Counted from the stretch's first letter, positions 28,220 through 37,089 are shown. The stretch: DNA of 64,000 bases from Succiniclasticum ruminis DSM 9236 (GCF_900112895.1 NZ_FONL01000011.1:18024-82023); one strand, 5' to 3'. The notes: generated from the letters alone by a model not told the origin. Made by a program: numbers and translations.

Positions 28220-28711
28220 ATGATGGAAAAATTACGGAATCCTAAGAATGTAAAAACCATTTCGCTGATTGTTGCGGCAATCTTTGTCATCGGCTGTTTC
28301 ACACTGGCCATGAGCGCCGGCGGGTTTGGCAGCAGCGTCGCTTCTGCCGCGTCGAGTGAATCGGCTATCGGTGTCGTGGATTACCAGGTTCTTGTTTCTC
28401 AGTCCCCGCAGCTGGAACAGGTCCGTTCAGATATGCAGAAAGCGATTGCCGAGACCCGCAGGGAATTTGACAATAACAGCCAGAATATGAATGAAGAAGA
28501 AAAAGAGCGGTATTACAGACAGATGCAGGAACGCCTCGCTACTAAGGAAAAAGAGTTAATGGATCCGGTTCTGACCGGGATCAACGATACTATTAAAAAG
28601 ATTGCGGAGAAGAAAGGCCTGAAAGTTGTAGTTGATAAATCCACCGTGGTTTACGGCGGTACGGATATCACCGATGAAGTGGCCAAAGCACTGCAGAATC
28701 CGAAGAAATGA
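28220..28711 (+). CDS. OmpH/Skp-family periplasmic chaperone (copy 1)
   Basis: 163 residues. An uncleaved-looking N-terminal hydrophobic segment (ISLIVAAIFVIGCFTLAMSA) is followed by AIGVVDYQVLVSQSPQL, the typical OmpH start (compare I-x-V-V-D), a charged coiled-coil arm (EEEKERYYRQMQERLATKEKE) and a closing strand (GLKVVVDKSTVVYGGTDITDEV). Skp-type chaperones hold unfolded OM proteins between translocon and BamA. ATG 28220 is used because the promoter lies just upstream; ATG 28223 is an alternative. It is followed by its own terminator. Confidence 0.87.
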   Translation: MMEKLRNPKNVKTISLIVAAIFVIGCFTLAMSAGGFGSSVASAASSESAIGVVDYQVLVSQSPQLEQVRSDMQKAIAETRREFDNNSQNMNEEEKERYYRQMQERLATKEKELMDPVLTGINDTIKKIAEKKGLKVVVDKSTVVYGGTDITDEVAKALQNPKK

Positions 28712-28720
28712 TAATGCATG

Positions 28721-28748
28721 AAATGAGGCTCTGCAGGAGCCTCATTTT
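28721..28748 (+). terminator. terminator between OmpH copies 1 and 2
   Basis: The 11-bp stem AAATGAGGCTC/GAGCCTCATTT (28721-28731 with 28737-28747) has a short T-run, so partial read-through to the next gene is likely. Confidence 0.6.
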
Positions 28749-28768
28749 CCATTGTAGAAGGAGGAAAC

Positions 28769-29731
28769 ATGATGCGCTGGCTTTTGATAATTTTCACGGG
28801 TCTGGCGCTGATGCTTTCTGCCTGCAGTAAAATCGGAAGCGGGGAAAAGATCGCGGTTGTGAATTGGGAAAAAGTCCTGCAGGAGCATCCGCAGCATGCC
28901 CGTTTGCAAAAGCTGAAAGATGATTACGGCCTGCTTTTGGATAAGCGCAGGGAACAGGAAATCATCGGAAAAACCCAGATGAGCAGCCTGGCGAAACTGT
29001 ATCAGTTGAAGCGGAACAGTAAGCAAAATTTCCTGTCGGCTGATTTTTTCACCCGCATGACGGAAAAACAGACGGCAGAACAGCAAAAACTGAAGCAGTT
29101 GAGCGATCAGCTCGCAGATCAGGTAGATAAAGAACTGGCTGCTGAAGAAAAGAAACTGGAAGAACATTACCAGCTGCGCCTGTTTAATCTGCGGCTTAAA
29201 CTGGATACGGTCCGTATGGTTCCGGAGGACCGTAAAAAGGTAGAGTCGGAACTGAAAGCTGCGCGGGCTGACAGAGACCGTGACCGGATGTTGCTGATGC
29301 AGCACAAGATGGGGCTGGTGAACCAGCGGATGCAGCCGCATATAGACGCTATGCGGCAGCGGCTGGATGCATACGCCCGTCAGCTGCAGGGGCAGATGAT
29401 GGAAGAAATGAAAAAAGGAACGGATGACCCGCTTCTGCAAAAGGCTCCGGGGGTTCTGAAAGAACTGCTGGGTACAATAGATGAGGAACTGGACAAGCGC
29501 CAGCAGGGCATTGAAACACTGGAAACCTCAATAAAAAAGGAGACGGAGAGCATCGTTATAAAGCTAGCGAAAGAACGGGGCTATTCTATCGTTTTTCATA
29601 AGTACCGCACCAATGTTGCGGCGGATGATGTGACCGGGGACGTAATTTCCGGTTTGAAAAAGCTGGGGGCCCGTGCGGAAGCGGCGGAAGCGTTAAACAA
29701 AAAAACGGCAGGAAGTTCAACAGGAAAATAA
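28769..29731 (+). CDS. OmpH-like lipoprotein with long coiled coil (copy 2)
   Basis: 320 residues, about twice the usual Skp length. Lipobox LSAC near residue 19 follows a hydrophobic signal (WLLIIFTGLALMLSAC), so it is lipid-anchored. The OmpH entry strand is KIAVVNWEKVLQEHPQ. A very long helical arm rich in Lys, Gln, Glu and Leu is followed by the exit segment GYSIVFHKYRTNVAADDVTGDV, typical of OmpH ends. It is probably a tethered chaperone. It is the middle gene of three related ones. ATG 28769 or 28772; GAAGGAGG precedes. Confidence 0.83.
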   Translation: MMRWLLIIFTGLALMLSACSKIGSGEKIAVVNWEKVLQEHPQHARLQKLKDDYGLLLDKRREQEIIGKTQMSSLAKLYQLKRNSKQNFLSADFFTRMTEKQTAEQQKLKQLSDQLADQVDKELAAEEKKLEEHYQLRLFNLRLKLDTVRMVPEDRKKVESELKAARADRDRDRMLLMQHKMGLVNQRMQPHIDAMRQRLDAYARQLQGQMMEEMKKGTDDPLLQKAPGVLKELLGTIDEELDKRQQGIETLETSIKKETESIVIKLAKERGYSIVFHKYRTNVAADDVTGDVISGLKKLGARAEAAEALNKKTAGSSTGK

Positions 29732-29769
29732 TAAACTTGACAATAATTCAGGAAGGACGAGTAAAGAAC

Positions 29770-30177
29770 ATGAAAAAAGTAGTAGCGTGTCTGATGGTGG
29801 TATGTGCATTGCTGGCATTTGGCTGCAGCGGGCGCAATGCGGCTTTTGGCGTGGTAGACATTAAAAAAGTCGAGGCCGAAGCGCCGGCTGTAAAGACAAT
29901 TAAAGAAGACCTGCAGAAGAAAGCAAAAGAACTGCAGGAACAGATGCAGAAAGAAACAGAAGGAAAGAGCCGGGAAGAAGCGGAAAAAATCGTACAGGAT
30001 AAAAGAGCCCAGATGCAGGTTGCATCTTCTGAAGCCCAGGCCAAGCTGAAAGCGAGCCTGGATACTGCTTTGACGGAAGTTTCCAGGGAGAAAAACCTCG
30101 GCGCAGTCCTGGTCAAGGATGCAGTTCCTTCCGGTGGTGTGGACGTGACGGAAGAAGTTATTAAAAAGATGAAATAA
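29770..30177 (+). CDS. OmpH/Skp-like lipoprotein (copy 3)
   Basis: 135 residues. Signal with lipobox FGC (KKVVACLMVVCALLAFGC), then AFGVVDIKKVEAEAPAVKTI, a short charged coiled coil and an exit strand LGAVLVKDAVPSGGVDVTEEV. This is the compact version of the fold. ATG 29770 begins the signal peptide; an upstream TTG at 29737 is less likely. GGAAGGA lies 12 nt before. It closes the tandem OmpH group and is followed by two terminators. Confidence 0.85.
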   Translation: MKKVVACLMVVCALLAFGCSGRNAAFGVVDIKKVEAEAPAVKTIKEDLQKKAKELQEQMQKETEGKSREEAEKIVQDKRAQMQVASSEAQAKLKASLDTALTEVSREKNLGAVLVKDAVPSGGVDVTEEVIKKMK

Positions 30178-30202
30178 TACGGGAATTCGCCGTAATTCGA
30201 TC

Positions 30203-30235
30203 CTCTTTTCAAAATCGTAAAAGAGAGTATTTTTT
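30203..30235 (+). terminator. first terminator after the ompH cluster
   Basis: CTCTTTT/AAAAGAG stem (30203-30209 with 30219-30225), followed after four bases by six Ts. Confidence 0.6.
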
Positions 30236-30246
30236 GTTTCACCCAT

Positions 30247-30276
30247 AGCGGGCGGAGTTTCGTCCGCCCGCTTTTT
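30247..30276 (+). terminator. second, strong terminator after the ompH cluster
   Basis: Perfect 10-bp GC-rich stem (30247-30256 with 30263-30272), six-base loop, T5 tail. Confidence 0.92.
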
Positions 30277-30374
30277 GCTTGGCAAACATCATCGGAAAAG
30301 GTAACGGGAGCGGAACCGGCTAAACTATCCTTGATTATTAACATTTAAGATAAAAACAGAGGGGTTGTAGAACT

Positions 30375-31400
30375 ATGGAAAAGACATTACAGGAACTGGC
30401 TGCGTTTCTGCATGGCACACTGGAAAACGATGACCCTGGGTTACGCATTACCGGTGTGAACGGTCTGGTGGAAGCCGGACCGACAGAAATTTCATTTGCG
30501 ATTCCGCCTTATGTGGAATTCTGTCATAAAAGCCGTGCCGGCGCCATGATACTGGCTCCGGGGGACAGAAAACTGGACCGTCCTGTGATACGCGTGGAAA
30601 ATCCCAAGCAGGCTTTTGCAGAACTTTTGGAATTGTTCCGCCCGCAGGAAGAGGTGGCCCGTGTCATCAGCCCGCTGGCGTATGTGGCAGAGGATGCTAA
30701 AGTCGGCGCGAATGTGGCCATCCAGGCTTTTGCGGTGGTAGAATCCGGAGCGGAGATCGGGGATGGGACGGTGATTTTTTCCCATGCGTATATCGGGCGC
30801 CACGTGAAGGTAGGCAAAGACTGCGTGATATATCCGAACGCTACGGTGCGGGAAAGCTGCGTCATCGGCAACCGGGATATACTGCAGTCCGGCTGTGTCA
30901 TCGGCGGTGACGGCTTCGGTTTTGTAACGAACAACGGGAAACATAACAAGGTGCAGCAGACCGGCAATGTAGTGCTTGGTGATGACGTGGAGATCGGTTG
31001 CAACTCCTGCATTGACAGGGCGACCGTTGGCAGTACGGTTGTCGGCAATGGGACCAAACTGGATAACCTGGTACATCTGGGACATAACGATGTGGTAGGC
31101 GAGAACAACCTGTTTGTGGCTATGGTAGGAATCCCCGGTAGCGTAACCATAGGCAATAACAATACCTTTGGCGGGCAGGCTGCTACGGTGGGGCATATCA
31201 CCATCGGCAGCAACAACACGATGGCAGGCCGCTGCGGCGTCATCAGCGACGTGGGGGATAACCAGGTATTGGCCGGATTCCCGCACATGTCCCATGTGGA
31301 GTGGCTGCGCCAGCAGTCCAAACTGCGAAAGCTTAATGAGTTGATGAAAACAGTCAAAGCCCTGCAGAAAGAAATTGCAGAGCTGAAGCAAAATAAATAA
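30375..31400 (+). CDS. lpxD: UDP-3-O-acyl-glucosamine N-acyltransferase
   Basis: Third step of lipid A synthesis: adds the N-linked hydroxyacyl chain to UDP-3-O-acyl-glucosamine from acyl-ACP, in the cytoplasm. 341 residues: an N-terminal substrate-binding domain (about 1-100) and a left-handed beta-helix of hexapeptide repeats (IGDGTVIFSHAYIGRHVKVG, IGGDGFGFV, VHLGHNDVVGENN with the catalytic-type histidine, TFGGQAATVGHITIG). A C-terminal helix (LNELMKTVKALQKEIAEL) trimerises. ATG 30375 follows GAGGGG. It opens the LPS cluster; the next gene starts 12 bp later. Confidence 0.97.
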   Translation: MEKTLQELAAFLHGTLENDDPGLRITGVNGLVEAGPTEISFAIPPYVEFCHKSRAGAMILAPGDRKLDRPVIRVENPKQAFAELLELFRPQEEVARVISPLAYVAEDAKVGANVAIQAFAVVESGAEIGDGTVIFSHAYIGRHVKVGKDCVIYPNATVRESCVIGNRDILQSGCVIGGDGFGFVTNNGKHNKVQQTGNVVLGDDVEIGCNSCIDRATVGSTVVGNGTKLDNLVHLGHNDVVGENNLFVAMVGIPGSVTIGNNNTFGGQAATVGHITIGSNNTMAGRCGVISDVGDNQVLAGFPHMSHVEWLRQQSKLRKLNELMKTVKALQKEIAELKQNK

Positions 31401-31412
31401 TCCGGAGAGAGT

Positions 31413-32303
31413 ATGCTCACATATTACGTAATGAAACTGGTCAGCAAAATATTCTGCCTGCTTCCCCGGAGTGTGGGAATGGCCTTTGGTAGCCTGTTGG
31501 GCAGGGTGGCGCCGCTTTTTGTGGAGGAATGGCGCATGAAGATGGCGGCGGCTAACGTGCAGGAATGCCTCGGGGTATCACCGGAGGAAGCCCGGAAGAT
31601 TGCCCGTCAGAGCGTAGTCAAGTTTGGCCGCATGATTGTGGAAGTGCTGCGGTTTCCGCTGTTGAACAGGGATACGATACACTCTGTTGTGAAAACGGAT
31701 GGCCTGGAGTACCTGGAAGAGGCTTACGCCAAAGGAAAAGGGGCCCTGATGTGTACCGGGCATTTCGGCAACTGGGAATTGCTGGGGGCGACCGTTGCCC
31801 TGCACGGTTATCCGATGCTGAGTATCGCCAGAAAACAGAATAACGGTGCAATGGACCGCTTCATTAACGAATACCGTGAGATCGTAGGGCAGAAAGTAGC
31901 CTACAACCAGGGTAAGGAAGGGATCCTGGCCATGGGGCGGTATCTGAAAGAAAAACATCTGTTAGGCATTTTGTATGACCAGGATACCAACGACACAGGC
32001 GTTAAAACTGTTCTGTTCGGGAAAGAAGTGATTACGCCGGCAGGTCCTGCAGTTTTCAGCCGGACCTTTGGCTGTCCGATCCTGCCTATTTTCATGCATT
32101 ACGATGAAGACGGCAGCTGCCGTGCTAAAATCTATCCGCCGCTGTACGCAGAAAAGACAAAGGATAAAGACAGGGACCTCTCCCGGGTGACAGAGAAGAT
32201 GATGGCAATCCTGGAGCAGGAAATCAGGGAAAACCCGCCTATGTGGTTCTGGGTGCATGACCGTTGGAAAGACGGCAAGAAACGGTTCAGACCGAAAAAA
32301 TAG
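31413..32303 (+). CDS. LpxL/HtrB-family lipid A acyltransferase (first copy)
   Basis: Adds a secondary acyl chain to lipid A at the inner membrane. 296 residues; catalytic HX4E motif in TGHFGNWELLG (about residue 115-125), preceded by a hydrophobic N-terminal segment (SKIFCLLPRSVGMAFGSLLG). Later motifs are DQDTND, GPAVFSRTFGCPILPI and the C-terminal WFWVHDRWKDGKKRF. Chain specificity cannot be read from sequence. Twelve bp after lpxD. A second family member lies at 44759 in the same cluster. Confidence 0.92.
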   Translation: MLTYYVMKLVSKIFCLLPRSVGMAFGSLLGRVAPLFVEEWRMKMAAANVQECLGVSPEEARKIARQSVVKFGRMIVEVLRFPLLNRDTIHSVVKTDGLEYLEEAYAKGKGALMCTGHFGNWELLGATVALHGYPMLSIARKQNNGAMDRFINEYREIVGQKVAYNQGKEGILAMGRYLKEKHLLGILYDQDTNDTGVKTVLFGKEVITPAGPAVFSRTFGCPILPIFMHYDEDGSCRAKIYPPLYAEKTKDKDRDLSRVTEKMMAILEQEIRENPPMWFWVHDRWKDGKKRFRPKK

Positions 32304-32321
32304 AATGTTGAGGGAATGTAT

Positions 32322-33152
32322 ATGGAAAAACAGGTAACATTAGCGGCCGGAATAAGTTATTCCGGCGCGGGGCTGCATTCCGGGAAAGATGTGACCATGA
32401 CATTAAAGCCGGGCAAGCCGGATACTGGTATTGTTTTTATCCGGACGGATCTGCCGGGGACACCGGAGATCCATGCCCGCGGGGAACTGGTTACTTCCAC
32501 GCTGAAAGCAACGACCCTTAGTGAAAACGGTGCCCAGGTCTTTACTGTGGAGCACTTGCTGGGAGCGCTGTTTGCCATGGGAATCGACAACTGCCGGATT
32601 GAAATGGATTCGCCGGAACCGCCGGTAACAGACGGCAGCGGGCTTGTGTTCGCGCAACTGGTACAACAGGCCGGGCGGGCGGAACAGGACGCGGAAAGAA
32701 AGATATGCGTGATTGACAGGGCCTTTTCTGTATATGACGGGGACAAGTTTATGATGATACTCCCTTATGACGGGACGCGGATATCCTTTACATCCGTCAA
32801 TCCGCATCCGTTGCTGGGGACCCAGTATTTTGACCTGTTGTTGACGGAAGAGACTTTTTTGAAAGAAATTGCGCCGGCCCGTACTATCGGCTTCATGCAT
32901 GAAGTGGAACAAATGCGGAAGATGGGGCTGGGACTGGGTGGAAATCTGGAAAACGCGCTGGTGTATGATGACACAAAGTGCCTTTCCGTACCCCGGTTTC
33001 CGGATGAACTGGTAAGGCATAAGATCCTGGATGTGTTAGGGGATCTGTCCCTGATCGGTCCCTGGAAAGGGCATGTTATTGCAGTAAAATCAGGACATTC
33101 ATATAATTCGCAGCTGGCAAAACAAATTATTGCTTACAGGGAGGGTAAATAA
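32322..33152 (+). CDS. lpxC: UDP-3-O-acyl-N-acetylglucosamine deacetylase
   Basis: Zinc amidase and committed step of lipid A synthesis. Zinc ligands are visible: the His of FTVEHLLGALFAMGIDNC, and the H-x3-D of VRHKILDVLGDLSLIG; the catalytic-type histidine is in SGHSYN. 276 residues is short but within range for Gram-negative-type Firmicutes. ATG 32322 is used, since GAGGG (32310-32314) is too near ATG 32316. The stop TAA shares one base with the fabZ ATG (TAATG), so the two are translationally coupled, as expected for enzymes balancing fatty acid and lipid A flux. Confidence 0.96.
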   Translation: MEKQVTLAAGISYSGAGLHSGKDVTMTLKPGKPDTGIVFIRTDLPGTPEIHARGELVTSTLKATTLSENGAQVFTVEHLLGALFAMGIDNCRIEMDSPEPPVTDGSGLVFAQLVQQAGRAEQDAERKICVIDRAFSVYDGDKFMMILPYDGTRISFTSVNPHPLLGTQYFDLLLTEETFLKEIAPARTIGFMHEVEQMRKMGLGLGGNLENALVYDDTKCLSVPRFPDELVRHKILDVLGDLSLIGPWKGHVIAVKSGHSYNSQLAKQIIAYREGK

Positions 33153-33589
33153 TGGCTATTACACTGGATGTTACCGAAATCAAGAAAATTCTGCCGCATC
33201 GTTTTCCCATGCTTCTGGTAGACCGGATTCTGGATCTGGAACCCATGAAATGGGCCGTTGGCATCAAGAATATTTCAGTGAATGAGATGCAGTTCCTGGG
33301 ACATTTTCCCGATAACCCTATCATGCCTGGCGTACTGTTGATCGAAGCCATGGCTCAGGTAGGCGGGGTGGCTATGCTGTATCCGCCGGAAAACCGGGGC
33401 AAGATCGCGGTTTTTGCCAAGATTGACAAAGTCCGCTTCCATAAGCAGGTGGTTCCCGGTGACCAGGTAGTGACCCGGGCGGAAGTGGTGAAGATCCACG
33501 GCAATATGGGCGTGATCCACTGTGCCGGCAAGGTAGACGGGGAACTGGCCTGCGAATGCGACTGCTTCTTTGCAATCCAGGACAAATAA
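33152..33589 (+). CDS. fabZ: 3-hydroxyacyl-ACP dehydratase FabZ
   Basis: Dehydrates 3-hydroxyacyl-ACP in fatty acid elongation and competes with LpxA for the same substrate. 145 residues; hot-dog fold motif ILPHRFPMLLVDRI with the active-site His, and FLGHFPDNPIMPGVLLIEAMAQ with the catalytic Glu. It overlaps lpxC by one base. In some diderms lpxC and fabZ are fused; here they are separate but coupled. Confidence 0.97.
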   Translation: MAITLDVTEIKKILPHRFPMLLVDRILDLEPMKWAVGIKNISVNEMQFLGHFPDNPIMPGVLLIEAMAQVGGVAMLYPPENRGKIAVFAKIDKVRFHKQVVPGDQVVTRAEVVKIHGNMGVIHCAGKVDGELACECDCFFAIQDK

Positions 33590-33903
33590 AGAATACTGTA
33601 GGCGAAATCACGGCAACACAGAAATAACAAGAATCCGATTTCCTGTTACCGGATAAAAAAGAAGAAAATTGAAGAAAAAAAGTAATATTGCCTATTAAAA
33701 GTAATACAATACAGGATAAACGGAAAATTTGGCAGAATATGAAATAAAACGGGAAACAAAAAAACACGGGTTTACAGGATTATATTTTTTAAAGTATTAG
33801 CATGTGGGAATTTTTGTGCTTTTCTTTTTTGGCGTTGTACAAAAATTTTGCAGACAACATTCGATAAGGATGATGAGGGGTCTGACTTCAGGGGAGTGAG
33901 GAA
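33590..33903 (+). other. AT-rich gap between fabZ and lpxA
   Basis: 314 bp without a credible gene on either strand. It is strongly A-rich on the plus strand. A weak promoter-like pair is TTTACA (33771-33776), 18-nt spacer, TATTAG (33795-33800). No terminator hairpin is obvious. The last 20 bp hold the lpxA ribosome-binding site (GGGGAGTGAGG). Confidence 0.5.
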
Positions 33904-34707
33904 ATGGCATCGGTAGTTACGCCGTTACAGAAGATACACGAGACTGCGATTATTGAGAAGGGCGCAGAAATCGGTAAAAATGTGGTAATTGGTCCGTATG
34001 CGGTGATAAAACATGACGTGGTATTGGGGGATGGCTGCATTGTAGGTCCGCATGTAGTGATCCATCCGTATACAACGATTGGCAAAGACTGTAAGTTTTT
34101 CCCGGGGGCTTCTATCGGCAGCGTTCCCCAGGATCTGAAGTTTAAAGGGGAACGCAGCTATACCGTAATCGGCGACCGGGGCGTTTTCCGCGAATGCGTC
34201 ACCGTGAGCCGTGCCTGCGGGGAAGGAAACGAGACCCGCATCGGCAACGATATCCTGATGATGGCTTATACCCATATTGCCCACAACTGTATCGTGGGCA
34301 ACAACGTGATCATGTCCAACGTGGCTACCCTGGCAGGCCATGTGGTCGTGGAAGACCGGGCCGTCATCGGCGGTCTGGCCGCGGTGCATCAGTTCTGCCG
34401 TATCGGGCGGAACGCCATGGCCGGTGGCATGAGCAGAATTTCCCAGGATATTCCGCCGTTTATGCTGGTAGCGGGGGATCCTGCTTTTGTAGCAGGCCTG
34501 AACAGCGTGGGTCTGGCCCGGGCCGGGATGCCGCTGGAAGTCCGCACCCAGCTGAAAAAAGCGTTCCGGATCCTGTACCGCAGCGGGCTTTCGCTGGAAG
34601 AAGCGGTAGCAACCATGGAGCAGGAACTGGACAGCAGCGAGCCGGTGGAACATCTGATGCGGTTCCTGCGTAATGCGGAACGGGGCATCATCCATACGCG
34701 TAAATAG
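33904..34707 (+). CDS. lpxA: UDP-N-acetylglucosamine O-acyltransferase
   Basis: First step of lipid A synthesis, transferring a hydroxyacyl chain from ACP to UDP-GlcNAc. 267 residues, a classic left-handed beta-helix with hexapeptides ([35 protein letters not shown]). The catalytic His is in [12 protein letters not shown], and [20 protein letters not shown] is the other hallmark. A helical C-terminal bundle follows. ATG 33904 follows GGAGTGAGGAA. Confidence 0.97.
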   Translation: MASVVTPLQKIHETAIIEKGAEIGKNVVIGPYAVIKHDVVLGDGCIVGPHVVIHPYTTIGKDCKFFPGASIGSVPQDLKFKGERSYTVIGDRGVFRECVTVSRACGEGNETRIGNDILMMAYTHIAHNCIVGNNVIMSNVATLAGHVVVEDRAVIGGLAAVHQFCRIGRNAMAGGMSRISQDIPPFMLVAGDPAFVAGLNSVGLARAGMPLEVRTQLKKAFRILYRSGLSLEEAVATMEQELDSSEPVEHLMRFLRNAERGIIHTRK

Positions 34708-34764
34708 CAGGCGCGCGGTTAAAAGCAGGAAAAAGGCAGCAAACTCTTTCAAAACAGTTAAGTG

Positions 34765-34793
34765 AAGGCAGCGGATCGTTTCGCTGCCTTTAA
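34765..34793 (+). terminator. hairpin between lpxA and lpxI
   Basis: Perfect 9-bp stem AAGGCAGCG/CGCTGCCTT (34765-34773 with 34782-34790), followed by only a short T stretch. It could be a weak terminator or a processing signal inside the operon. Confidence 0.4.
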
Positions 34794-34815
34794 ATCATAA
34801 ATGGGTGGTATACAT

Positions 34816-35640
34816 ATGGAAACCTTGGGTTTACTGGCCGGAATCGGTCATCTGCCGGTTGATGTGGCACAGTCCGCAAAGAAGCTGGGATATAAAGTCG
34901 TCGCTATTGCTGTGGTTCCGGAAACGGATCCGGAACTCCCGGAAAACGCGGATGTGTTTTATACCATCAACGTGGGCAAGGTGGGAAAGATCCTCCAGAC
35001 GCTGAAGCAGAATGATGTAAAGAACGTAACCATGATTGGCAAGGTCACGAAAGAAGTGTTATATAAAACCGGGGTGGTGATCCCGGATCTGACCACCATC
35101 AGGGTACTGGCATCCCTTCCCGACCGGAAGGATGATACCATTATGAACGCCATTGTAAAACTTATCGAAGATGCCGGCATGCATGTGATGGACCAGACAG
35201 TGCTGGTCCGGCCGCTACTGCCGGAACCGGGCGTGCTGACGAAACGGAAACCGACGGAACAGGAATGGAAAGACATGCAGTTCGGCTTCCGTATGGCCAA
35301 GGAACTGGGGCGTCTGGACATCGGGCAGACGGTAGTAGTAAAAAACCAGGCGGTCATGGCCCTGGAAGCCATTGAGGGAACCGATGCCTGCATTCTGCGG
35401 GGAGGCTTTCTCGGCAAGGGCGGCGTCATCGTGGCCAAAACAGCCAAGCCTGCCCAGGATAACCGTTTCGATATGCCCAGCGTGGGAACCACCACGCTGA
35501 CTTCCATGATTCATGCGGGGGCCACTGGTATTGTGATTGAAGCGGGCCGGACCTTGCTGGTGGACCGCAAACGCACACTGGCCATGGCGGACGAAAAAGG
35601 CATAAGCATTGTTTCCCTGAGTGAATCGGAACTGGTTTGA
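34816..35640 (+). CDS. lpxI: UDP-2,3-diacylglucosamine diphosphatase LpxI
   Basis: Hydrolyses UDP-2,3-diacylglucosamine to lipid X. This is the LpxI type (former DUF1009), unrelated to LpxH. 274 residues: N-terminal METLGLLAGIGHLPVDVAQSA, then KNVTMIGKVTKE, a middle helical part and the C-terminal DMPSVGTTTLTSMIHAGATGI. ATG 34816 is used since GGGTGG (34803-34808) is well spaced. An in-frame ATG at 34801 overlaps that site. No lpxH is visible, so LpxI probably carries the step alone. Confidence 0.94.
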   Translation: METLGLLAGIGHLPVDVAQSAKKLGYKVVAIAVVPETDPELPENADVFYTINVGKVGKILQTLKQNDVKNVTMIGKVTKEVLYKTGVVIPDLTTIRVLASLPDRKDDTIMNAIVKLIEDAGMHVMDQTVLVRPLLPEPGVLTKRKPTEQEWKDMQFGFRMAKELGRLDIGQTVVVKNQAVMALEAIEGTDACILRGGFLGKGGVIVAKTAKPAQDNRFDMPSVGTTTLTSMIHAGATGIVIEAGRTLLVDRKRTLAMADEKGISIVSLSESELV

Positions 35641-35734
35641 CGGAAACCGGCAATGCGATTTTCTCGTATATGCGTTGGCAGGAACATATCGTGACAGGGC
35701 CGGCGTTCACAAAAAATGAAATATTTATGGAATC

Positions 35735-35766
35735 AGCAGCTGAAAGGTTTATTCAGCTGCTTTTTT
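35735..35766 (+). terminator. terminator after lpxI
   Basis: 10-bp stem AGCAGCTGAA/TTCAGCTGCT (35735-35744 with 35752-35761), then a T-run to 35766. It separates lpxB and downstream genes from lpxD-lpxI. Confidence 0.9.
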
Positions 35767-35767
35767 G

Positions 35768-35776
35768 TGTTATAAT
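35768..35776 (+). promoter_or_regulatory. extended -10 promoter of lpxB
   Basis: TGT followed by TATAAT (35771-35776) forms an extended -10 directly behind the terminator's T-run. The -35 region falls in the terminator stem and is poor. The leader would be about 110 nt. Confidence 0.6.
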
Positions 35777-35808
35777 AAGATGATTTAGTATGTATAAAAA
35801 TGGATAAT

Positions 35809-35877
35809 TGTTGGCTGCGGCAGGAAACCTTCCTGACAGGGTAAGTTTTGCATTAAAAATTCCTGCAACAGCCAGCA
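35809..35877 (+). promoter_or_regulatory. structured 5' leader of lpxB
   Basis: An 18-nt arm (35809-35826) pairs with 35860-35877 at 16 of 18 positions, enclosing a 33-nt loop that holds a smaller hairpin around ACCT/AGGGT. The structure ends 15 nt before the lpxB ATG, next to its ribosome-binding site (AGGGGT). No T-run follows, so control of translation or stability is likelier than attenuation. No known riboswitch class is recognised. Confidence 0.6.
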
Positions 35878-35892
35878 GTACACAGGGGTATC

Positions 35893-37050
35893 ATGACCAG
35901 GATATTGATTTCTGCGGGGGAAGCATCCGGCGATTTGCATGCCGGCGCCGTGACTCGCGCCATAAAACAACTGGAACCGGAAGCGGAAGTCTTTGGTATG
36001 GGTGGCGGCTGTCTGCGGGAAGCGGGCGGGGAGGTGCTGTTCGATATCAAAGACCATAGCGTCATGGGATTTGTGGAAGTGCTGAAACGGCTTCCGGATA
36101 TCTGGAAGCTGCGCAACGCGTTTATCAAACTTATGGACCGCCGTAAACCTGACGTGCTGCTGACCATTGATTATCCGGGCTTTAATATGCGGCTGGCAAA
36201 GCTGGCGAAAGAACGGGGAATCAAAGTGGTTTCCTTTATCGCTCCTTCTGCCTGGGCATGGAGACCCAGCCGGGCTGCCGGTGTGGTGAAGGTCGTGGAC
36301 AAGATCGCGTCCATTTTTCCCTTTGAGTACAATCTGTATAAATCCTATGGGGCCGATATTGAGTTTGTCGGTCATCCTCTGGTGGACACGGTAAAACCGT
36401 CACTGCCCCGCAACGAAGCAGAACAACTGGCGGGAAAACGGGGCGGGCATCCCCTGATCCTGTTGATGCCCGGCAGCCGTACCATGGAGATTCAGCGTCT
36501 GCTGCCAGATATGCTGGCGGCGGCAAAGATTTTAAAACAGAAGCGCCCGGATATTGATTTTGCCATGCCCCGGGCGGTGACCATTGCCAGGGAAATGCTG
36601 GAAGGCCCTGTCAAACAGGCAGGTCTGGATATAAAACTGACCGAAGGACATAATTACGACGTGATGAGCGTGGCGGATCTTGCCATTGCCACCAGCGGTA
36701 CGGTGACGCTGGAAGCGGCGTTGTGCGGTCTGGGTTGCGAAATACTGTACAAAGCGTCCCCAATCAGCTTCTGGATTGCCAAACAGGTGGTGGAGATTCC
36801 CAACATCGGTCTGCCCAACATTGTGGCGGGAAGACTGATTGAGCCGGAGCTGCTGCAGGATGACTGCACGCCGGAAAAGATTGCGGCCGCAGCGCTGGAG
36901 CTGTTGGAACCGGAACGTTTTGCCCTGTTGCAGCGCGACCTGCAGGAAGTTAAAGAAAAACTGGGAGAACGCGGCGCCGTAAAACGGGTGGCGGAACTGG
37001 TGCTGCGCGTGGCCCGGCAGAACCGGGACAGGCATCTCCTGCCGCGCTGA
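35893..37050 (+). CDS. lpxB: lipid-A-disaccharide synthase
   Basis: Joins lipid X to UDP-diacylglucosamine, giving tetraacyl disaccharide-1-phosphate, on the inner face of the inner membrane. 385 residues, GT-B fold family GT19: ISAGEASGDLHAGAV near the N-terminus, DYPGFNMRLAKLAK, APSAWAWRPSRA, LLLMPGSR-type motif (LILLMPGSRTMEI) and ATSGTVTLEAAL in the donor site. ATG 35893 follows CACAGGGG. It begins a second transcription unit with its own promoter and a structured leader. Confidence 0.96.
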   Translation: MTRILISAGEASGDLHAGAVTRAIKQLEPEAEVFGMGGGCLREAGGEVLFDIKDHSVMGFVEVLKRLPDIWKLRNAFIKLMDRRKPDVLLTIDYPGFNMRLAKLAKERGIKVVSFIAPSAWAWRPSRAAGVVKVVDKIASIFPFEYNLYKSYGADIEFVGHPLVDTVKPSLPRNEAEQLAGKRGGHPLILLMPGSRTMEIQRLLPDMLAAAKILKQKRPDIDFAMPRAVTIAREMLEGPVKQAGLDIKLTEGHNYDVMSVADLAIATSGTVTLEAALCGLGCEILYKASPISFWIAKQVVEIPNIGLPNIVAGRLIEPELLQDDCTPEKIAAAALELLEPERFALLQRDLQEVKEKLGERGAVKRVAELVLRVARQNRDRHLLPR

Positions 37051-37089
37051 TAATGATAAGAAAAATCGTTGATTCTGCAAGGAGTTCAG

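Noticed and set aside
35735..35766. Riboswitch terminator for lpxB
   Set aside because: The hairpin lies upstream of the -10 box, so it ends the lpxI transcript and is not in the lpxB leader.
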